Numbered from the stretch's first letter, positions 8,785 through 19,325 are shown. The stretch: 64,000 nucleotides of DNA from Leucobacter exalbidus (GCF_017834145.1 NZ_JAFIDA010000001.1:496001-560000), one strand, 5' to 3'. Translations and numbers: made by a program. The notes: generated by a model not told the origin, from the letters alone.

Positions 8785-9962
8785 TACGCGAGCACGCTCT
8801 GCTCGAGCTCCGCCTCGATAGCCTGCTGCAGGCGGTTCTCGATCTGCTCGTTGCCGATGCGCTGAATAACGTCGATGAGGAAGCCACGTACGACGAGCTT
8901 GCGTGCCTCGTCCTCTGAGATGCCACGGCTCTGCAGGTAGAAGATGTGCTCTTCGTCAAAGCGACCGGTGGTCGATGCGTGGCCTGCGCCCTCGATGTCG
9001 CCCGTCTCGATCTCCAGGTTGGGGATCGAGTCGGTGCGGGTGCCCTCGGTGAGGGTGAGGTTGCGGTTCTCTTCGTAGCTGTCGGTACCGGCAGCAACGC
9101 GGCGAATCAGTACATCGCCGATCCACACAGCGTGTGCGCCTTCGCCCTGCAGCGCGCCCTTGTAGGCAACGCGGCTGCGGGTGCGGGGAGCGTTGTGGTC
9201 CATGTAGACCTGGTGCTCGAGGTGCTGACCTGCATCGGCGAAGTAGGCGCCGTAGCATTCGCCGTTTGCGCCCTGCTCGTCAAGGTGCACCGACGGGTTG
9301 ATGCGTACAACCTTGCCGCCGAGCGAAACCACGATGTGCTGCAGGTTCGCGTCGCGCCCCACGGTCACGTTGTGGCTGGCCAGGTGGTGTGCGTCTGCAT
9401 CCCACTCCTGGATCGAAACGACGGTCAGGTTTGAACCCGCGCCGACAACGATTTCGAGGTTCTCGGTGAGGTTTGCGCTGCCCGTGTTCTCAATGATCAC
9501 GAGGCCCTCGGCCTGCGGTGCGGTCTCAATGACCGTGTGCGCTGCCGTTGCCGTTGCGGTCAGTGCCGTGCGGCGAACCGTCACGGTCTGACGCTCGGGG
9601 CTCGTCAGCAGAATGTGCTGAGCGACCTGCGCCTGGCCCCATGCGTTTGCAGCGGCCTGGTCCTCGGGAATCCCCGCGCGACCAACGAGCTCAGAGTCCA
9701 TCGGAATGGTGGTGACGGTGACGCCTTCGGCCTCACCGATTTCGCTGGGCAGTACGCCACCCTGAAGGTCGCCCGAAAGCAGATCCTTCAGCTGTGCCAC
9801 GGGGGTGAACTTCCAGTTCACCTCGCGGCCAGTCACCTCGGGGAAGTCGGCCAGGTTGGTCGACTTGAAGCGATCCGAACGTGTCTGAATCGGTGCCCGG
9901 TTCTCCCAGTCACCATCAGAGTGGGCCTTGAAGCCGTGCTGTTCTGTCTGAAGCGTAGACAT
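8784..9962 (-). CDS. sufD: Fe-S cluster assembly protein SufD
   Basis: SufD subunit of the SufBC2D scaffold, 392 aa. The C-terminal beta-helix core carries family motifs such as DHNAPRTRSRVAYKGAL and FYLQSRGISEDEARKLVVRGF. The ATG at 9962 follows the sufB stop by 2 nt. The N-terminus (HGFKAHSDGDW) is the actinobacterial form. No truncation is visible. Confidence 0.95.
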   Translation of the reverse strand: MSTLQTEQHGFKAHSDGDWENRAPIQTRSDRFKSTNLADFPEVTGREVNWKFTPVAQLKDLLSGDLQGGVLPSEIGEAEGVTVTTIPMDSELVGRAGIPEDQAAANAWGQAQVAQHILLTSPERQTVTVRRTALTATATAAHTVIETAPQAEGLVIIENTGSANLTENLEIVVGAGSNLTVVSIQEWDADAHHLASHNVTVGRDANLQHIVVSLGGKVVRINPSVHLDEQGANGECYGAYFADAGQHLEHQVYMDHNAPRTRSRVAYKGALQGEGAHAVWIGDVLIRRVAAGTDSYEENRNLTLTEGTRTDSIPNLEIETGDIEGAGHASTTGRFDEEHIFYLQSRGISEDEARKLVVRGFLIDVIQRIGNEQIENRLQQAIEAELEQSVLA

Positions 9963-9964
9963 CT

Positions 9965-11383
9965 TTAACCGACGGATCCTTCCATGCTCATCTCAATGAG
10001 CTTGTTCAGTTCGAGCGCGTACTCCATGGGCAGCTCACGGGCGATCGGCTCAATGAAGCCGCGCACGATCATGGCCATGGCTTCTTCTTCAGACAGGCCA
10101 CGGCTCATCAGGTAGAAGAGCTGCTCTTCGCTCACGCGCGTCACAGTCGCCTCGTGAGCCAGCGTTGCGTCATCCGTGCGGATGTCGATTGCTGGGTACG
10201 TATCACTGCGAGAAATGGTGTCAACGAGCAAGGCGTCGCACACTACCGAGTTGGCTGCGTGGTGAGCGTTAGCTTCCACACGTACCTCACCGCGGTAACC
10301 GGTACGGCCGCCGCCACGAGCGATCGACTTCGAAAGTATCGAAGACTTCGTGTGGGGTGCGAGGTGCACCATCTTGGCGCCGGCATCCTGGTGCTGGCCG
10401 GGGCCTGCGAATGCAACCGACAGGGTTTCACCCTTGGCGTGCTCGCCCACGAGGTACACCGAGGGGTACTTCATGGTGACCTTCGAGCCGATGTTGCCAT
10501 CGACCCACTCCATGGTGGCGCTCTCTTCAGCAATGGTGCGCTTCGTGACGAGGTTGTACACGTTGTTCGACCAGTTCTGGATCGTCGTGTAACGCACGCG
10601 GGCGTTCTTCTTCACGATGATCTCAACCACGGCCGAGTGCAGCGAGTCCGACTTGTAGATCGGGGCGGTGCAGCCCTCGATGTAGTGGACGTAGCTGCCC
10701 TCATCGGCGATGATCAGCGTGCGCTCGAACTGACCCATGTTCTCCGTGTTGATACGGAAGTAGGCCTGCAGCGGGATCTCAACGTGAACACCCTTGGGTA
10801 CGTACACGAATGAGCCGCCCGACCAGACGGCCGTGTTCAGCGCAGCGAACTTGTTGTCGCCCGAGGGGATCACGGTACCGAAGTACTCCTTGAAGATCTC
10901 GGGGTGCTCGCGCAGTGCGGTGTCGGTGTCCAGGAACAGTACGCCCTGAGCCTCAAGATCCTCGCGGATCTGGTGGTAGACAACCTCAGACTCGTACTGA
11001 GCTGCGACGCCGGCGACGAGGCGCTGACGCTCTGCCTCGGGGATGCCGAGCTTCTCGTACGTGTCCTTGATTTCCTCGGGAAGTTCTTCCCAAGTCGTGG
11101 CCTGCTTCTCGGTAGAGCGCACGAAGTATTTGATGTTATCGAAATCGATACCAGACAGATCTGCGCCCCATGTGGGCATGGGCTTGCGCCCGAAGATCTG
11201 GAGCGCCTTCAGGCGTCGCTCGAGCATCCACTCCGGTTCGTTTTTCAGAGCCGAGATTTCACGCACGACCTGCTCACTAAGACCGCGCTTGGCAAGCGCA
11301 CCGGCCTTGTCAGTGTCGTGCCAGCCGAACTCGTACTGGCCCAAGCCTTCAAGCTCGGGCCGGTCGATCAGTACCTCTGGCAT
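9965..11383 (-). CDS. sufB: Fe-S cluster assembly protein SufB
   Basis: SufB scaffold subunit, 472 aa. Recognisable motifs are [19 protein letters not shown], the conserved [20 protein letters not shown] with a Cys in the core, and [21 protein letters not shown] near the C-terminus. The ATG at 11383 was chosen because GGGAGGG lies just upstream and the extra residues up to 11464 are unlike SufB. It is the first gene of the unit. No sufR-type regulator precedes it, and no sufS or sufU follows, so the cysteine desulfurase must be encoded elsewhere. Confidence 0.96.
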   Translation of the reverse strand: MPEVLIDRPELEGLGQYEFGWHDTDKAGALAKRGLSEQVVREISALKNEPEWMLERRLKALQIFGRKPMPTWGADLSGIDFDNIKYFVRSTEKQATTWEELPEEIKDTYEKLGIPEAERQRLVAGVAAQYESEVVYHQIREDLEAQGVLFLDTDTALREHPEIFKEYFGTVIPSGDNKFAALNTAVWSGGSFVYVPKGVHVEIPLQAYFRINTENMGQFERTLIIADEGSYVHYIEGCTAPIYKSDSLHSAVVEIIVKKNARVRYTTIQNWSNNVYNLVTKRTIAEESATMEWVDGNIGSKVTMKYPSVYLVGEHAKGETLSVAFAGPGQHQDAGAKMVHLAPHTKSSILSKSIARGGGRTGYRGEVRVEANAHHAANSVVCDALLVDTISRSDTYPAIDIRTDDATLAHEATVTRVSEEQLFYLMSRGLSEEEAMAMIVRGFIEPIARELPMEYALELNKLIEMSMEGSVG

Positions 11384-11646
11384 GATCCCTCCCTCTTTGT
11401 TCAGTCCGTCTGAAAAGAAAACCCATGCCACACCGAAATGCTGGCCCGGCGGCGGGAGCCGCACTCATCAGGTTCTCCGCAACGGTGCAGTAGTCTGAGC
11501 TGTGAATTACGACGATCGCGTGCAGTAAAAAGCACGTCGAATCGACGTTCACAACCACAGCTTCTTATTCTACCTTTTTCTGACTGAAAAAGGGAGGGGC
11601 GCGCCATGCGCTCCCAGGGAGTAGAAGCACCTTGATAGGAGCCCTG
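11384..11646. promoter_or_regulatory. Divergent sufB / ctaA promoter region with a 15-bp palindrome
   Basis: 263-bp gap between the divergent sufB and ctaA genes. It holds a 15-bp palindrome at 11534-11548 (acgtcga, a centre A, tcgacgt) and a ctaA-facing -10-like TATTCT at 11566-11571. The palindrome lies where the -35 of that ctaA promoter would be. AGGAG at 11637-11641 is the ctaA ribosome binding site. The operator role is inference. Confidence 0.45.
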
Positions 11647-12573
11647 TTGTCTCGCACGTCCACCGGCACAGCCACAGCGAAGAGCACTCCCACATCCAGC
11701 TTCGTTCCTTCACGCTGGTTGCGCTTCAGCGCGTGGGCCTCGTTTGTGCTTAATACGCTCATCATCGCGACTGGGGGCGCTGTGCGCCTCACCGGATCGG
11801 GGCTGGGCTGCCCCGATTGGCCGCTCTGTGCACCCGGATCCCTGGTGCCCACCGATGAGCTCAGCTACCACTCGCTGATCGAGTTCGGCAACCGCACCAT
11901 TTCGGGCCCGCTGCTCGTATTCGCGATCCTCACTCTCGTGCTTAGCTGGAAGGTGCGCGGCCAGCGTCGCGACCTCAGCGTGTTGGCGCTCATCGTGTTC
12001 GGCCTGGTGGCGCTGCAAGCGTTCGTGGGCGGCGTCATCGTTTGGATGCACCTGAACGCGAACCTCGTTGCGTTCCACTATGTGGTGTCGCTCGGCCTCG
12101 TCTGCCTGACGGCCGCGTTTATTGCCCGCATGAATGAAGCCCCGGGCGCGCGTGAGCGTGTCGTTCCCAAGCCATTCGCCATCGTGACGCACGTCACCAC
12201 GCTCGCCATGGCGCTGACGGTGCTCGTGGGCGTACTGACCACGGCATCGGGCCCGCACTCGGGCGACTCGACCATTCAGCGCGACGGCATCGACGCCGTG
12301 CTGATGAGCCACATTCACTCGTGGCCGGGCTACACGGCACTGGCCCTCACGGTCGTGCTGCTCGTTTGGGCTGTCGTGCAGAAGCTGCGGCCACTCCCCT
12401 GGCTCGTGGCACTGCTCGCTGTGCTCGTCGTGCAGATTCTGGTGGGCGTCTACCAGGCCCGCAACGGACTGCCGCCGCTCGCTGTGGGCGTGCACATGGT
12501 GCTGGCGTCGCTCACCGCGGCCGCGATGACCATTGCGGTGCTGCGTCTGAAGCGCCCGGTCGCGCAAGACTAG
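11647..12573 (+). CDS. ctaA: Heme A synthase (COX15/CtaA family)
   Basis: Oxidises the C8 methyl of heme O to give heme A for the aa3 oxidase. Polytopic membrane protein of about 308 aa with eight predicted helices. The first loop has GGAVRLTGSGLGCPDWPLC, including a cysteine pair; further heme-ligand regions are EFGNR, a His in LVAFHYVVS, and MSHIHSW. The second half has no cysteine pair. The TTG at 11647 was chosen because AGGAG lies 5 nt upstream; a TTG at 11632 is in frame but precedes that site. The partner gene ctaB is convergent, 0.5 kb away. Confidence 0.9.
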   Translation: MSRTSTGTATAKSTPTSSFVPSRWLRFSAWASFVLNTLIIATGGAVRLTGSGLGCPDWPLCAPGSLVPTDELSYHSLIEFGNRTISGPLLVFAILTLVLSWKVRGQRRDLSVLALIVFGLVALQAFVGGVIVWMHLNANLVAFHYVVSLGLVCLTAAFIARMNEAPGARERVVPKPFAIVTHVTTLAMALTVLVGVLTTASGPHSGDSTIQRDGIDAVLMSHIHSWPGYTALALTVVLLVWAVVQKLRPLPWLVALLAVLVVQILVGVYQARNGLPPLAVGVHMVLASLTAAAMTIAVLRLKRPVAQD

Positions 12574-12616
12574 CGCTGGGTGAGGCGGGACTACAGTTCC
12601 CGCTGCATTTACTTCT

Positions 12617-12660
12617 GGCCCGGGTGGGCTGCTCTAAAAGGAGCGGCCCACCCGGGCCTT
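12617..12660 (+). terminator. ctaA terminator
   Basis: Hairpin with a 13-bp GC stem (12617-12629 with 12646-12658) that continues through a G-U pair and four more pairs to a 6-nt loop, taaaag. A short T run follows. It starts 44 nt after the ctaA stop. Confidence 0.85.
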
Positions 12661-13003
12661 TGCGTTGTGCGGCGGCAGTCGCGGTTGCCAGCGGGCAGAG
12701 TCGAGGTCGCGGGCGGGCAGAATCGAGGGTGCCAGCGCGCAGGCCAGCACTACCGCCACCCAATAACACCCTCACGCGTACACGCCGGAACAGCGCACTC
12801 GCCCACTGGGTATCTAAATAGCCAGCAAGTATCTTAAATACGCGTTTTCGGCACCTCGCGAATAAATAAGATACGCAATGTAGCGGGTCTGGAGTGCGGG
12901 CTGTGGTGTGGTGTGTGTGCCGCATATTGCGTGCGGTGCGGCGGTGTAAGGCATGTCGCGCGCGGTGTGTTTCGGGCCGTTGAGTGCCCACTAACGCAAA
13001 ACG
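12661..13003. other. Gene-free stretch between ctaA and ctaB with an AT-rich inverted repeat
   Basis: No convincing coding sequence is seen on either strand. Positions 12810-12880 are strikingly A+T-rich for this genome. They contain an imperfect inverted repeat: 12829-12844 (tatctt ... cgcg) against 12857-12874 (cgcg ... aagata). A further TATCTAAATA lies just upstream at 12811-12820. A GT-rich run follows at about 12900-12950. Confidence 0.5.
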
Positions 13004-13032
13004 CCGGCGCCCCTAAACAACAGGAGCACCGG
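13004..13032 (-). terminator. ctaB terminator
   Basis: Read on the minus strand, 13032-13022 pairs with 13014-13004 over 11 bp (two G-U pairs) around a 7-nt loop. It is followed by CGTTTTGCG (12995-13003). It lies 56 nt after the ctaB stop. Confidence 0.7.
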
Positions 13033-13088
13033 TGTCAAGCAAGCTGACCGGCCGACCGGCCGCGAAGCCGGCCAGTCAGCACCAAGCG

Positions 13089-14015
13089 TTAGAACGGCAG
13101 CAGCGGATCAATCGCAATCGCGAGTGCCAGCACCGACAGGTACGTGATCGATGCGTGGAACACCTTCATCGGCTGGCCCTCTTCGCCGCGAATCACGTTG
13201 CTGTAGAGCTTGTGCGCCTCGATCAAGAAATACGCACCCGAGACGAGCGCGACCACCGTGTAGGTCCAGCCCATGGGGCCGAACGGGATCAGCAGCAGGC
13301 TCGAGGCTACAGTGGCCCAGGTGTACAGGATGGTCTGCAGGCCCACCGTGACACGCCCGCGCACCACGCCGAGCATGGGAACACCAGCTGCGGCGTAGTC
13401 ATCGCGGTAGCGCAGCGACAGCGGCCAGTAGTGCGCCGGGGTCCACAGGAAGATGATGAGGAAGAACGCCCACGCGGCCCAGTCGAGGCTGCCGGTGACG
13501 GCGGCCCAACCGATGAGCACGGGGAAACACCCGGCGATCCCGCCCCAAATAATGTTCTGCTCGCTGTGGCGCTTGAGCAGCAGCGTGTAAATCACGACGT
13601 AGAAGAAGATCGCGGCAGCACCGAGGCCCGCGGCAAGCAGGTTCGTGGTGAGCGCCAGCCAGGCGATCGACACGACACCCAGCACCCAGGCGAAAATCAA
13701 GGCGTTACGGTCAGAAATCTCACCCGTGACGAGCGGACGATTCTTCGTGCGCTTCATCTTGCGATCCATGTCGCGGTCGATGTAGCAGTTGAAGGCTCCG
13801 GCCGATCCGGCGCTCATCGCCCCGCCAATCAGCGTCGCGAGCACCAGCCAGAGATTGGGCATGCGCCCCTCGGCAAGGATCATCGCAGGCACGGTGACTA
13901 CGAGCAGCAGCTCCATCACACGTGGCTTCGTGAGTGACACGTAGTTCTTAATCGTGCGTCCCATCGACCGAGGGGTCGAGGCAACCTGTACCTGAGCATC
14001 ATTTTGGGTGGACAT
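13089..14015 (-). CDS. ctaB: Protoheme IX farnesyltransferase (heme O synthase)
   Basis: UbiA-family membrane prenyltransferase that farnesylates heme B to heme O. 308 aa with about eight or nine helices. The first Asp-rich motif is NCYIDRDMDRKMKRTKNRPL and the later conserved stretch is TPAHYWPLSLRYRDDY. TKPRVMELLLV opens the domain. It is divergent from tkt, as in many actinobacteria. ATG start at 14015. Confidence 0.95.
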   Translation of the reverse strand: MSTQNDAQVQVASTPRSMGRTIKNYVSLTKPRVMELLLVVTVPAMILAEGRMPNLWLVLATLIGGAMSAGSAGAFNCYIDRDMDRKMKRTKNRPLVTGEISDRNALIFAWVLGVVSIAWLALTTNLLAAGLGAAAIFFYVVIYTLLLKRHSEQNIIWGGIAGCFPVLIGWAAVTGSLDWAAWAFFLIIFLWTPAHYWPLSLRYRDDYAAAGVPMLGVVRGRVTVGLQTILYTWATVASSLLLIPFGPMGWTYTVVALVSGAYFLIEAHKLYSNVIRGEEGQPMKVFHASITYLSVLALAIAIDPLLPF

Positions 14016-14095
14016 CGTCCCCCATGATAGCCCGTCAAGTCGATAGGATCATGGAGGGTGCGTAGAGACGCGCACGTAACGAGGAAAGGTGTCCC

Positions 14096-16186
14096 TTGGG
14101 TAACGAACTGCAGTGGGAAGAACTCGACAGCAAAGCGGTAGATACCGCCCGCGTATTAGCGGCAGATGCAGTCGAAAAGGTGGGCAACGGTCACCCCGGT
14201 ACGGCGATCAGCCTGGCTCCGGTGTCGTATCTTCTGCACCAGAAGGTACTGCGCCACGATCCGGTTGACCCGAAGTGGGTGGGTCGCGACCGGTTTATCC
14301 TGTCGGTTGGCCACTCGTCCCTCACGCAGTATGTGCAGTTGTACCTGGGCGGTTACGGCCTCGAGCTCGATGATCTCAAGGCGCTGCGCACCTGGGGTTC
14401 AAAGACGCCCGGTCACCCCGAGTACGGCCACACCGCTGGCGTCGAGATCACCACTGGCCCCCTCGGCCAGGGCCTCGCTTCGGCCGTCGGCTTCGCGTAC
14501 GCGGCCCGCTACGAGCGTGGCCTGTTCGATCCCGAGGCCGCCCCGGGCCAGAGCCCGTTCGACCACTTCGTGTACGTGGTGGCCGGCGACGGCGATCTGC
14601 AGGAGGGCGTCACCAGCGAAGCATCGTCGCTCGCGGGTCACCAGAACCTCGGCAACCTGATCGCGATCTACGATTCGAACCAGATCTCGATCGAGGACGA
14701 CACCGATATCTCGTTCTCTGAGGATGTCGCGAAGCGCTACGACTCGTACGGTTGGCAGGTCATCGAGGTCGATTGGAACAAGACCGGCAACTACGTTGAA
14801 GACGTTGCCGAGCTGTTCCAGGCGATCGAGGCGGCAAAGGCCGCGACCGACAAGCCGAGCCTCATCATTTTGAAGACCATCATCGGCTGGCCGGCTCCCG
14901 GCAAGCAGAACACGGGCGGCATTCACGGTTCGAAGCTGGGCGCTGACGAGCTCGCTGGGCTGAAGACCGTACTGGGCTTTGATCCGGATCAGCACTTCGA
15001 TGTCGCCCCTGAGGTCATTAAGCACACTCGCCTGGCCGTCGAGCGCGGCGCGGCGACGCGCGCCGAATGGCAGGTCGGTTTCGACGCGTGGGCCGCGGCC
15101 AACCCCGAGCGCAAGGCACTGTTTGATCGCCTGGAAGCTCAGGAGCTGCCCGCCGAGGCCCTCGAGGTGCTCCCCGACTTCGAGCCCGGCACGAGCCTCG
15201 CCACCCGCGCCGCCAGCGGCAAGGTGCTCGCGGCGCTGGGCCCCGTCATGCCCGAGCTGTGGGGCGGCTCAGCCGACCTCGCCGGCTCGAACAACACGAC
15301 GATCCCCGGCGTGCCCTCGTTCGTTCCCGCCGAGCACTCCACGAGCTCGTGGAGCGGCGACCCCTACGGTCGCGTGCTTCACTTCGGTATTCGCGAGCAC
15401 GCCATGGGCGCGATCCTCAACGGCATCCAGCTGCACGGCAACACCCGCAGCTACGGTGGCACGTTCTTGATCTTCAGTGATTACATGCGCCCCGCGGTAC
15501 GCCTCGCGGCCCTCATGAACGTGCCCAGCGTGTTCGTGTGGACCCACGACTCGATCGCGCTCGGCGAAGACGGCCCCACGCACCAACCCATCGAGCAGCT
15601 CGCTACGCTGCGCGCCATTCCGAACCTCGCCATGGTGCGCCCGGCAGACGCCAACGAGACGGCGATTGCGTGGCACGAGATCCTCACCCGCCACGGCGGC
15701 CCCACCGGTATCGCGCTGACGCGTCAGAACGTGCCCGTGCAGGCACGCGGCGGCGACTTCGCCACCGCCGAGCAGGCAGCTGCCGGCGTGCGCAAGGGCG
15801 CCTACGTGCTCGCTGAGTCGGGCACCGGTTCGGTTGACGTTGTGCTGATCGCGACCGGCTCTGAGGTGCAGCTCGCTGTTGAGGCGCGTGAACGTCTCGC
15901 GGCCGAGGGCATCGGCGCACGCGTCGTCTCGGCTCCCTGCCTCGAGTGGTTCACCGAGCAGACCGCCGAGTACCGCGAGAGCGTACTCCCCCAGGCCGTC
16001 ACCGCACGCGTCAGCGTCGAGGCCGGTCTGCAGCTCGGCTGGGAGCGCTACGTTGGCGATCGCGGCCGCTCGGTATCGATCGAGCACTTTGGTGCTTCGG
16101 CCGACTACGAAACACTGTTCACGCAGTTCGGCATCACCACCGACGCTGTGGTGCAGGCTGCGCACGACAGCCTCGCTCAGGCCTAG
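14096..16186 (+). CDS. tkt: Transketolase
   Basis: Thiamine-diphosphate enzyme of the non-oxidative pentose phosphate pathway, 696 aa. The N-terminal substrate motif is [12 protein letters not shown], the ThDP motif is [14 protein letters not shown] ... [10 protein letters not shown], and the pyrimidine-domain motif is [18 protein letters not shown]. Start TTG at 14096 with AGGAAAGG 6 nt upstream; no better start lies nearby. It is the first gene of tkt-tal-pgi. Confidence 0.97.
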   Translation: MGNELQWEELDSKAVDTARVLAADAVEKVGNGHPGTAISLAPVSYLLHQKVLRHDPVDPKWVGRDRFILSVGHSSLTQYVQLYLGGYGLELDDLKALRTWGSKTPGHPEYGHTAGVEITTGPLGQGLASAVGFAYAARYERGLFDPEAAPGQSPFDHFVYVVAGDGDLQEGVTSEASSLAGHQNLGNLIAIYDSNQISIEDDTDISFSEDVAKRYDSYGWQVIEVDWNKTGNYVEDVAELFQAIEAAKAATDKPSLIILKTIIGWPAPGKQNTGGIHGSKLGADELAGLKTVLGFDPDQHFDVAPEVIKHTRLAVERGAATRAEWQVGFDAWAAANPERKALFDRLEAQELPAEALEVLPDFEPGTSLATRAASGKVLAALGPVMPELWGGSADLAGSNNTTIPGVPSFVPAEHSTSSWSGDPYGRVLHFGIREHAMGAILNGIQLHGNTRSYGGTFLIFSDYMRPAVRLAALMNVPSVFVWTHDSIALGEDGPTHQPIEQLATLRAIPNLAMVRPADANETAIAWHEILTRHGGPTGIALTRQNVPVQARGGDFATAEQAAAGVRKGAYVLAESGTGSVDVVLIATGSEVQLAVEARERLAAEGIGARVVSAPCLEWFTEQTAEYRESVLPQAVTARVSVEAGLQLGWERYVGDRGRSVSIEHFGASADYETLFTQFGITTDAVVQAAHDSLAQA

Positions 16187-16198
16187 CCCGAGCCACCG

Positions 16199-16288
16199 CT
16201 CAGGCCCCGCCTGAGTGTCGCTCAGGCCTCGCCTGAGCATCGCCGCGGGTCGAGCCGACGCTCGACACATGGAGGCCCGGCCCGCGGC
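16199..16288 (+). repeat. Tandem hairpin-forming repeats between tkt and tal
   Basis: Two near-identical 17-bp hairpins, 16199-16215 and 16221-16237 (ctcaggc / gcctgag), lie in tandem. A third half-copy, ctcaggcc, sits at 16176-16183 inside the tkt 3' end. They are followed by a nested structure: gccgcggg at 16242-16249 pairs with 16281-16288 and overlaps a small 7-bp hairpin at 16249-16266. No T tract follows, so this looks more like an mRNA-processing or stabilising region than a simple terminator. Confidence 0.6.
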
Positions 16289-16330
16289 CCCTCACGCTCT
16301 GTATATTCACAAAGAAGGAGGCGAGTTCCC

Positions 16331-17440
16331 ATGACGAACCCGCGTACCCAGGCGCTCAGCGAAGCTGGCGTCAGCATTTGGCTCGATGATCTGTCGCGCG
16401 AGCGCATCGAAACCGGCAGCCTGGCCCAGGCCGTTGCCGATCTCAGCGTGGTCGGTGTGACGACGAACCCCACCATTTTCCAGAAGGCCATCGGCGCGGG
16501 CATCGGCTACGGCCCCCGCATCGCTGAGTGCGCCGCCAACGGACTTGACGCTGAAGCGACGATCACCGAGCTCACGAGCGCCGACGTTGCAGATGCCTGC
16601 GACGTGCTGCGCGGCGTGTATGACGCGACGAACGGCCGCGACGGCCGCGTCTCGATCGAAGTCGAGCCGAACCTGGCGCGCGACACCGAGGGCACGGCCG
16701 CCCGTGCCAAGGAGCTGTGGGCGAAGGTCGATCGCGAGAACGCGATGATCAAGATCCCCGCCACCGTCGAGGGCCTCGCCGCGATCACCGCCGCGACCGC
16801 CGCCGGCATCAGCGTCAACATCACGCTGATCTTCAGCATTGAGCGTTACCGCCAGGTAATCAACGCATACCTCACCGGCCTCGAGCAGGCTCGCGAGGCC
16901 GGTTACGACCTGTCGCGCATCCACTCGGTCGCTTCGTTCTTCGTGTCGCGCGTCGACACCGAGATCGATGCCCGCCTGAACGCGCTCGGCACGCCCGAGG
17001 CGCTCGCGCTGAAGGGCCAGGCAGGCCTCGCAAACGCACGCCTCGCCTACGAGGTCTTCGAGGAAGCTTTCGCGAGCGAGCGTGCCCTGCACCTCGTGTC
17101 GCTGGGAGCAAACCGCCAGCGCCCGCTGTGGGCGTCGACGGGTGTCAAGGACCCCGCGCTGCCCGACACGCTCTACGTGGCTGGCCTCGTGGCCGCAGAC
17201 GTCGTGAACACCATGCCCGAGGCAACCCTCGAAGCGGTGGCCGATCACGGCGAGTTCACCGGCGACACGATTTCTGACAGCTACTCAGAATCGAACCAGG
17301 TGCTCAACGCGCTCGACGCCCTGGGCGTCGACTACGCAGAGGTGACCGAGTTGCTCGAAATCGAGGGACTCTCAAAGTTTGACGTTTCGTGGGCTGAGCT
17401 CACCGAGACGGTCGAGGCGGCATTGAAGGATCAGAAGTGA
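16331..17440 (+). CDS. tal: Transaldolase
   Basis: Transfers dihydroxyacetone units between sugar phosphates in the non-oxidative pentose phosphate pathway. 369 aa, the longer actinobacterial type. Motifs are [12 protein letters not shown] near the N-terminus, the Schiff-base lysine region [23 protein letters not shown], and [21 protein letters not shown] 16331 is preceded by AGAAGGAGG. The stop overlaps the pgi GTG (GTGA). Confidence 0.96.
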   Translation: MTNPRTQALSEAGVSIWLDDLSRERIETGSLAQAVADLSVVGVTTNPTIFQKAIGAGIGYGPRIAECAANGLDAEATITELTSADVADACDVLRGVYDATNGRDGRVSIEVEPNLARDTEGTAARAKELWAKVDRENAMIKIPATVEGLAAITAATAAGISVNITLIFSIERYRQVINAYLTGLEQAREAGYDLSRIHSVASFFVSRVDTEIDARLNALGTPEALALKGQAGLANARLAYEVFEEAFASERALHLVSLGANRQRPLWASTGVKDPALPDTLYVAGLVAADVVNTMPEATLEAVADHGEFTGDTISDSYSESNQVLNALDALGVDYAEVTELLEIEGLSKFDVSWAELTETVEAALKDQK

Positions 17441-19113
17441 ACACCGATTATCTAGGCTCTGACGCCCCCGCCATGCGGGTGGATCTTCCTTCAGAGCTCA
17501 GTGAGCGCGTCGAATTTACCGACGCGCTCACGCGCCTGGTCGCAGACCAGGTTGCAAGCAACATCTTTGCGTTCGACGCCACCCTGTGGGGCGCAGCGGC
17601 CCAGCCCGAGGCGAGTGTTCGCCTCGGCTGGACCGATGTCGATCCCGCGGCGCGCGAGTTGATCCCCGCGATCGACGAACTGCGCGAGGCCTTCGCCGCG
17701 CAGGGCGTGAACCGGTTCGTGCTCTGCGGCATGGGTGGCTCGAGCCTCGGCCCCGCCGTGATCGCGCAGTGGGCGGGCATCGAACTGACGATGCTCGATT
17801 CCACCGATCCAGCCGCCGTGGCCCGCGCGCTCGAGGGCGACCTCAGCCGCACCGCGGTGATCGTGAGCTCGAAGTCGGGCAGCACGATCGAGACCCGCAG
17901 CCACCTCGACACGTTCGAGCAGGCATTCACCGACGCCGGCATCACGCCCAGTGAGCGCGTCGTCATCGTCACCGACCCGGGCTCGCCGCTCGAGCAGCAG
18001 TCGCGCGCGGCCGACCGTCACGTCTTCCTCGCCGACCCCAATGTGGGCGGCCGTTTCTCGGTGCTCACCGCGTTTGGTCTCGTACCTGCCGGGCTCGCGG
18101 GCGCCGATATCGCTGGCCTCGTGGCCGCGGGCACTGCGGTGCGCGATGAGCTCGCACTCAACACCCCCACCAACCCCGCGCTGCGCCTCGCCGCCGCGAT
18201 CTATGCTGGTCTGCCCGCACGCTTCGTGCTCGCGGTGAACGAGGATGCTTCGGCACGCTGGGGCCTCGGCCGCTGGGCCGAGCAGCTCGTCGCCGAATCG
18301 ACCGGCAAGGACGGCCTCGGCGTGCTGCCGATCGCGCTGCCCGATGACGCCCCCGAATTCGACCGCGTGCCCGCAAGCGCCGTGGTCGTGCGGGTCACCG
18401 CTGATGCGGGCGCGGCTGGTGCTGCTGATGCTGCTGCTGACGCAGGCTCCGGATCGCAGGGCCTCACCGTCGCCGGTAACCTCGGCGCACAGTTCCTGCT
18501 GTGGGAGGTCGCGACCGCGGCCCTCGGTCGCCTGATGGGTATCGATCCGTTCAACCAGCCCGACGTGGAGTCGGCGAAGATCGCGGCACGCGCCGCCCTC
18601 GCCGAGCTCGACGGCACCGAAGCGGCCACGACCGTGACCGCCGCAGGCGATGTGACCGTGCTCGCCGCCCCCGCAGGCGCGGCAGCCAACACGGCCGCCG
18701 AGATCGCGGCCACGCTGCGCGAGATCACCCCGCGTGACGGCTACCTGGCCGTGCAGGCGTACGTCGATCCTGCGGGCGAGCTGCGTGAACCCCTCGAGCG
18801 GCTGCGCACTGTGCTTGCACGCGAGCTGGGCGTGCCCGTCTCGCTCGGCTACGGCCCGAGCTACCTGCACTCGGTCGGCCAGCTGCACAAGGGCGGCCCC
18901 GCGCAGGGCGCGTTCTTGCAGATCTCTGATCCGGGTGAAGAAGATCTCGCGATCGCACAGTCAGAAACGAGCTTTGGCACCCTCATCAGTGCGCAGGCCC
19001 GCGGTGACCGTGGCGTGCTGATTGAGCGCGGCCGGCCCGTGCTCGCGATCGCCCTCGCGCAGCGCGACACCAGTGTGCTGGAGCAGCTGATCACCGAGTT
19101 CACGGCGGCGTAG
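17437..19113 (+). CDS. pgi: Glucose-6-phosphate isomerase
   Basis: Interconverts glucose 6-phosphate and fructose 6-phosphate. 558 aa with the two-SIS-domain fold. Motifs are [51 protein letters not shown], and a C-terminal [13 protein letters not shown]. It starts with GTG in a 4-bp overlap with tal, so it is translationally coupled. An Ala-rich insertion near residues 325-345 ([15 protein letters not shown]) looks like a low-complexity linker. Confidence 0.95.
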   Translation: MNTDYLGSDAPAMRVDLPSELSERVEFTDALTRLVADQVASNIFAFDATLWGAAAQPEASVRLGWTDVDPAARELIPAIDELREAFAAQGVNRFVLCGMGGSSLGPAVIAQWAGIELTMLDSTDPAAVARALEGDLSRTAVIVSSKSGSTIETRSHLDTFEQAFTDAGITPSERVVIVTDPGSPLEQQSRAADRHVFLADPNVGGRFSVLTAFGLVPAGLAGADIAGLVAAGTAVRDELALNTPTNPALRLAAAIYAGLPARFVLAVNEDASARWGLGRWAEQLVAESTGKDGLGVLPIALPDDAPEFDRVPASAVVVRVTADAGAAGAADAAADAGSGSQGLTVAGNLGAQFLLWEVATAALGRLMGIDPFNQPDVESAKIAARAALAELDGTEAATTVTAAGDVTVLAAPAGAAANTAAEIAATLREITPRDGYLAVQAYVDPAGELREPLERLRTVLARELGVPVSLGYGPSYLHSVGQLHKGGPAQGAFLQISDPGEEDLAIAQSETSFGTLISAQARGDRGVLIERGRPVLAIALAQRDTSVLEQLITEFTAA

Positions 19114-19176
19114 GTTGATCGCGGCGTAATTTTGCTGCAGCGTAAGTTGATCGCGTGAGATATCGCGCTCGCGAGT

Positions 19177-19215
19177 GGCCCGGTGTTCCCCAGTGGAGCA
19201 CCGGGCCGCTGCGTT
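19177..19215 (+). terminator. pgi terminator
   Basis: 13-bp stem, 19177-19189 with 19195-19207 (one G-U pair), around a 5-nt loop, then gctgcgtttt. It lies 63 nt after the pgi stop. Confidence 0.75.
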
Positions 19216-19325
19216 TTCGGGGTGCTCCGTGACTGCGCTACAGCGACATTGAGTTACTGAGTTGCTGAGTTACTGCGTCGCGACCTCCCCACAGCACCGC
19301 GCGAGCATGATCCGGAGAAAAAACA

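Noticed and set aside
12661..13003. Phage attachment site or tRNA remnant
   Set aside because: The AT-rich repeat is suggestive, but no tRNA gene, integrase or duplicated core accompanies it.
17491..18888. Long 465-aa open frame opposite pgi
   Set aside because: It lies fully antisense to pgi, has Arg/His/Gly-rich composition typical of GC-rich shadow frames, and no family motif.
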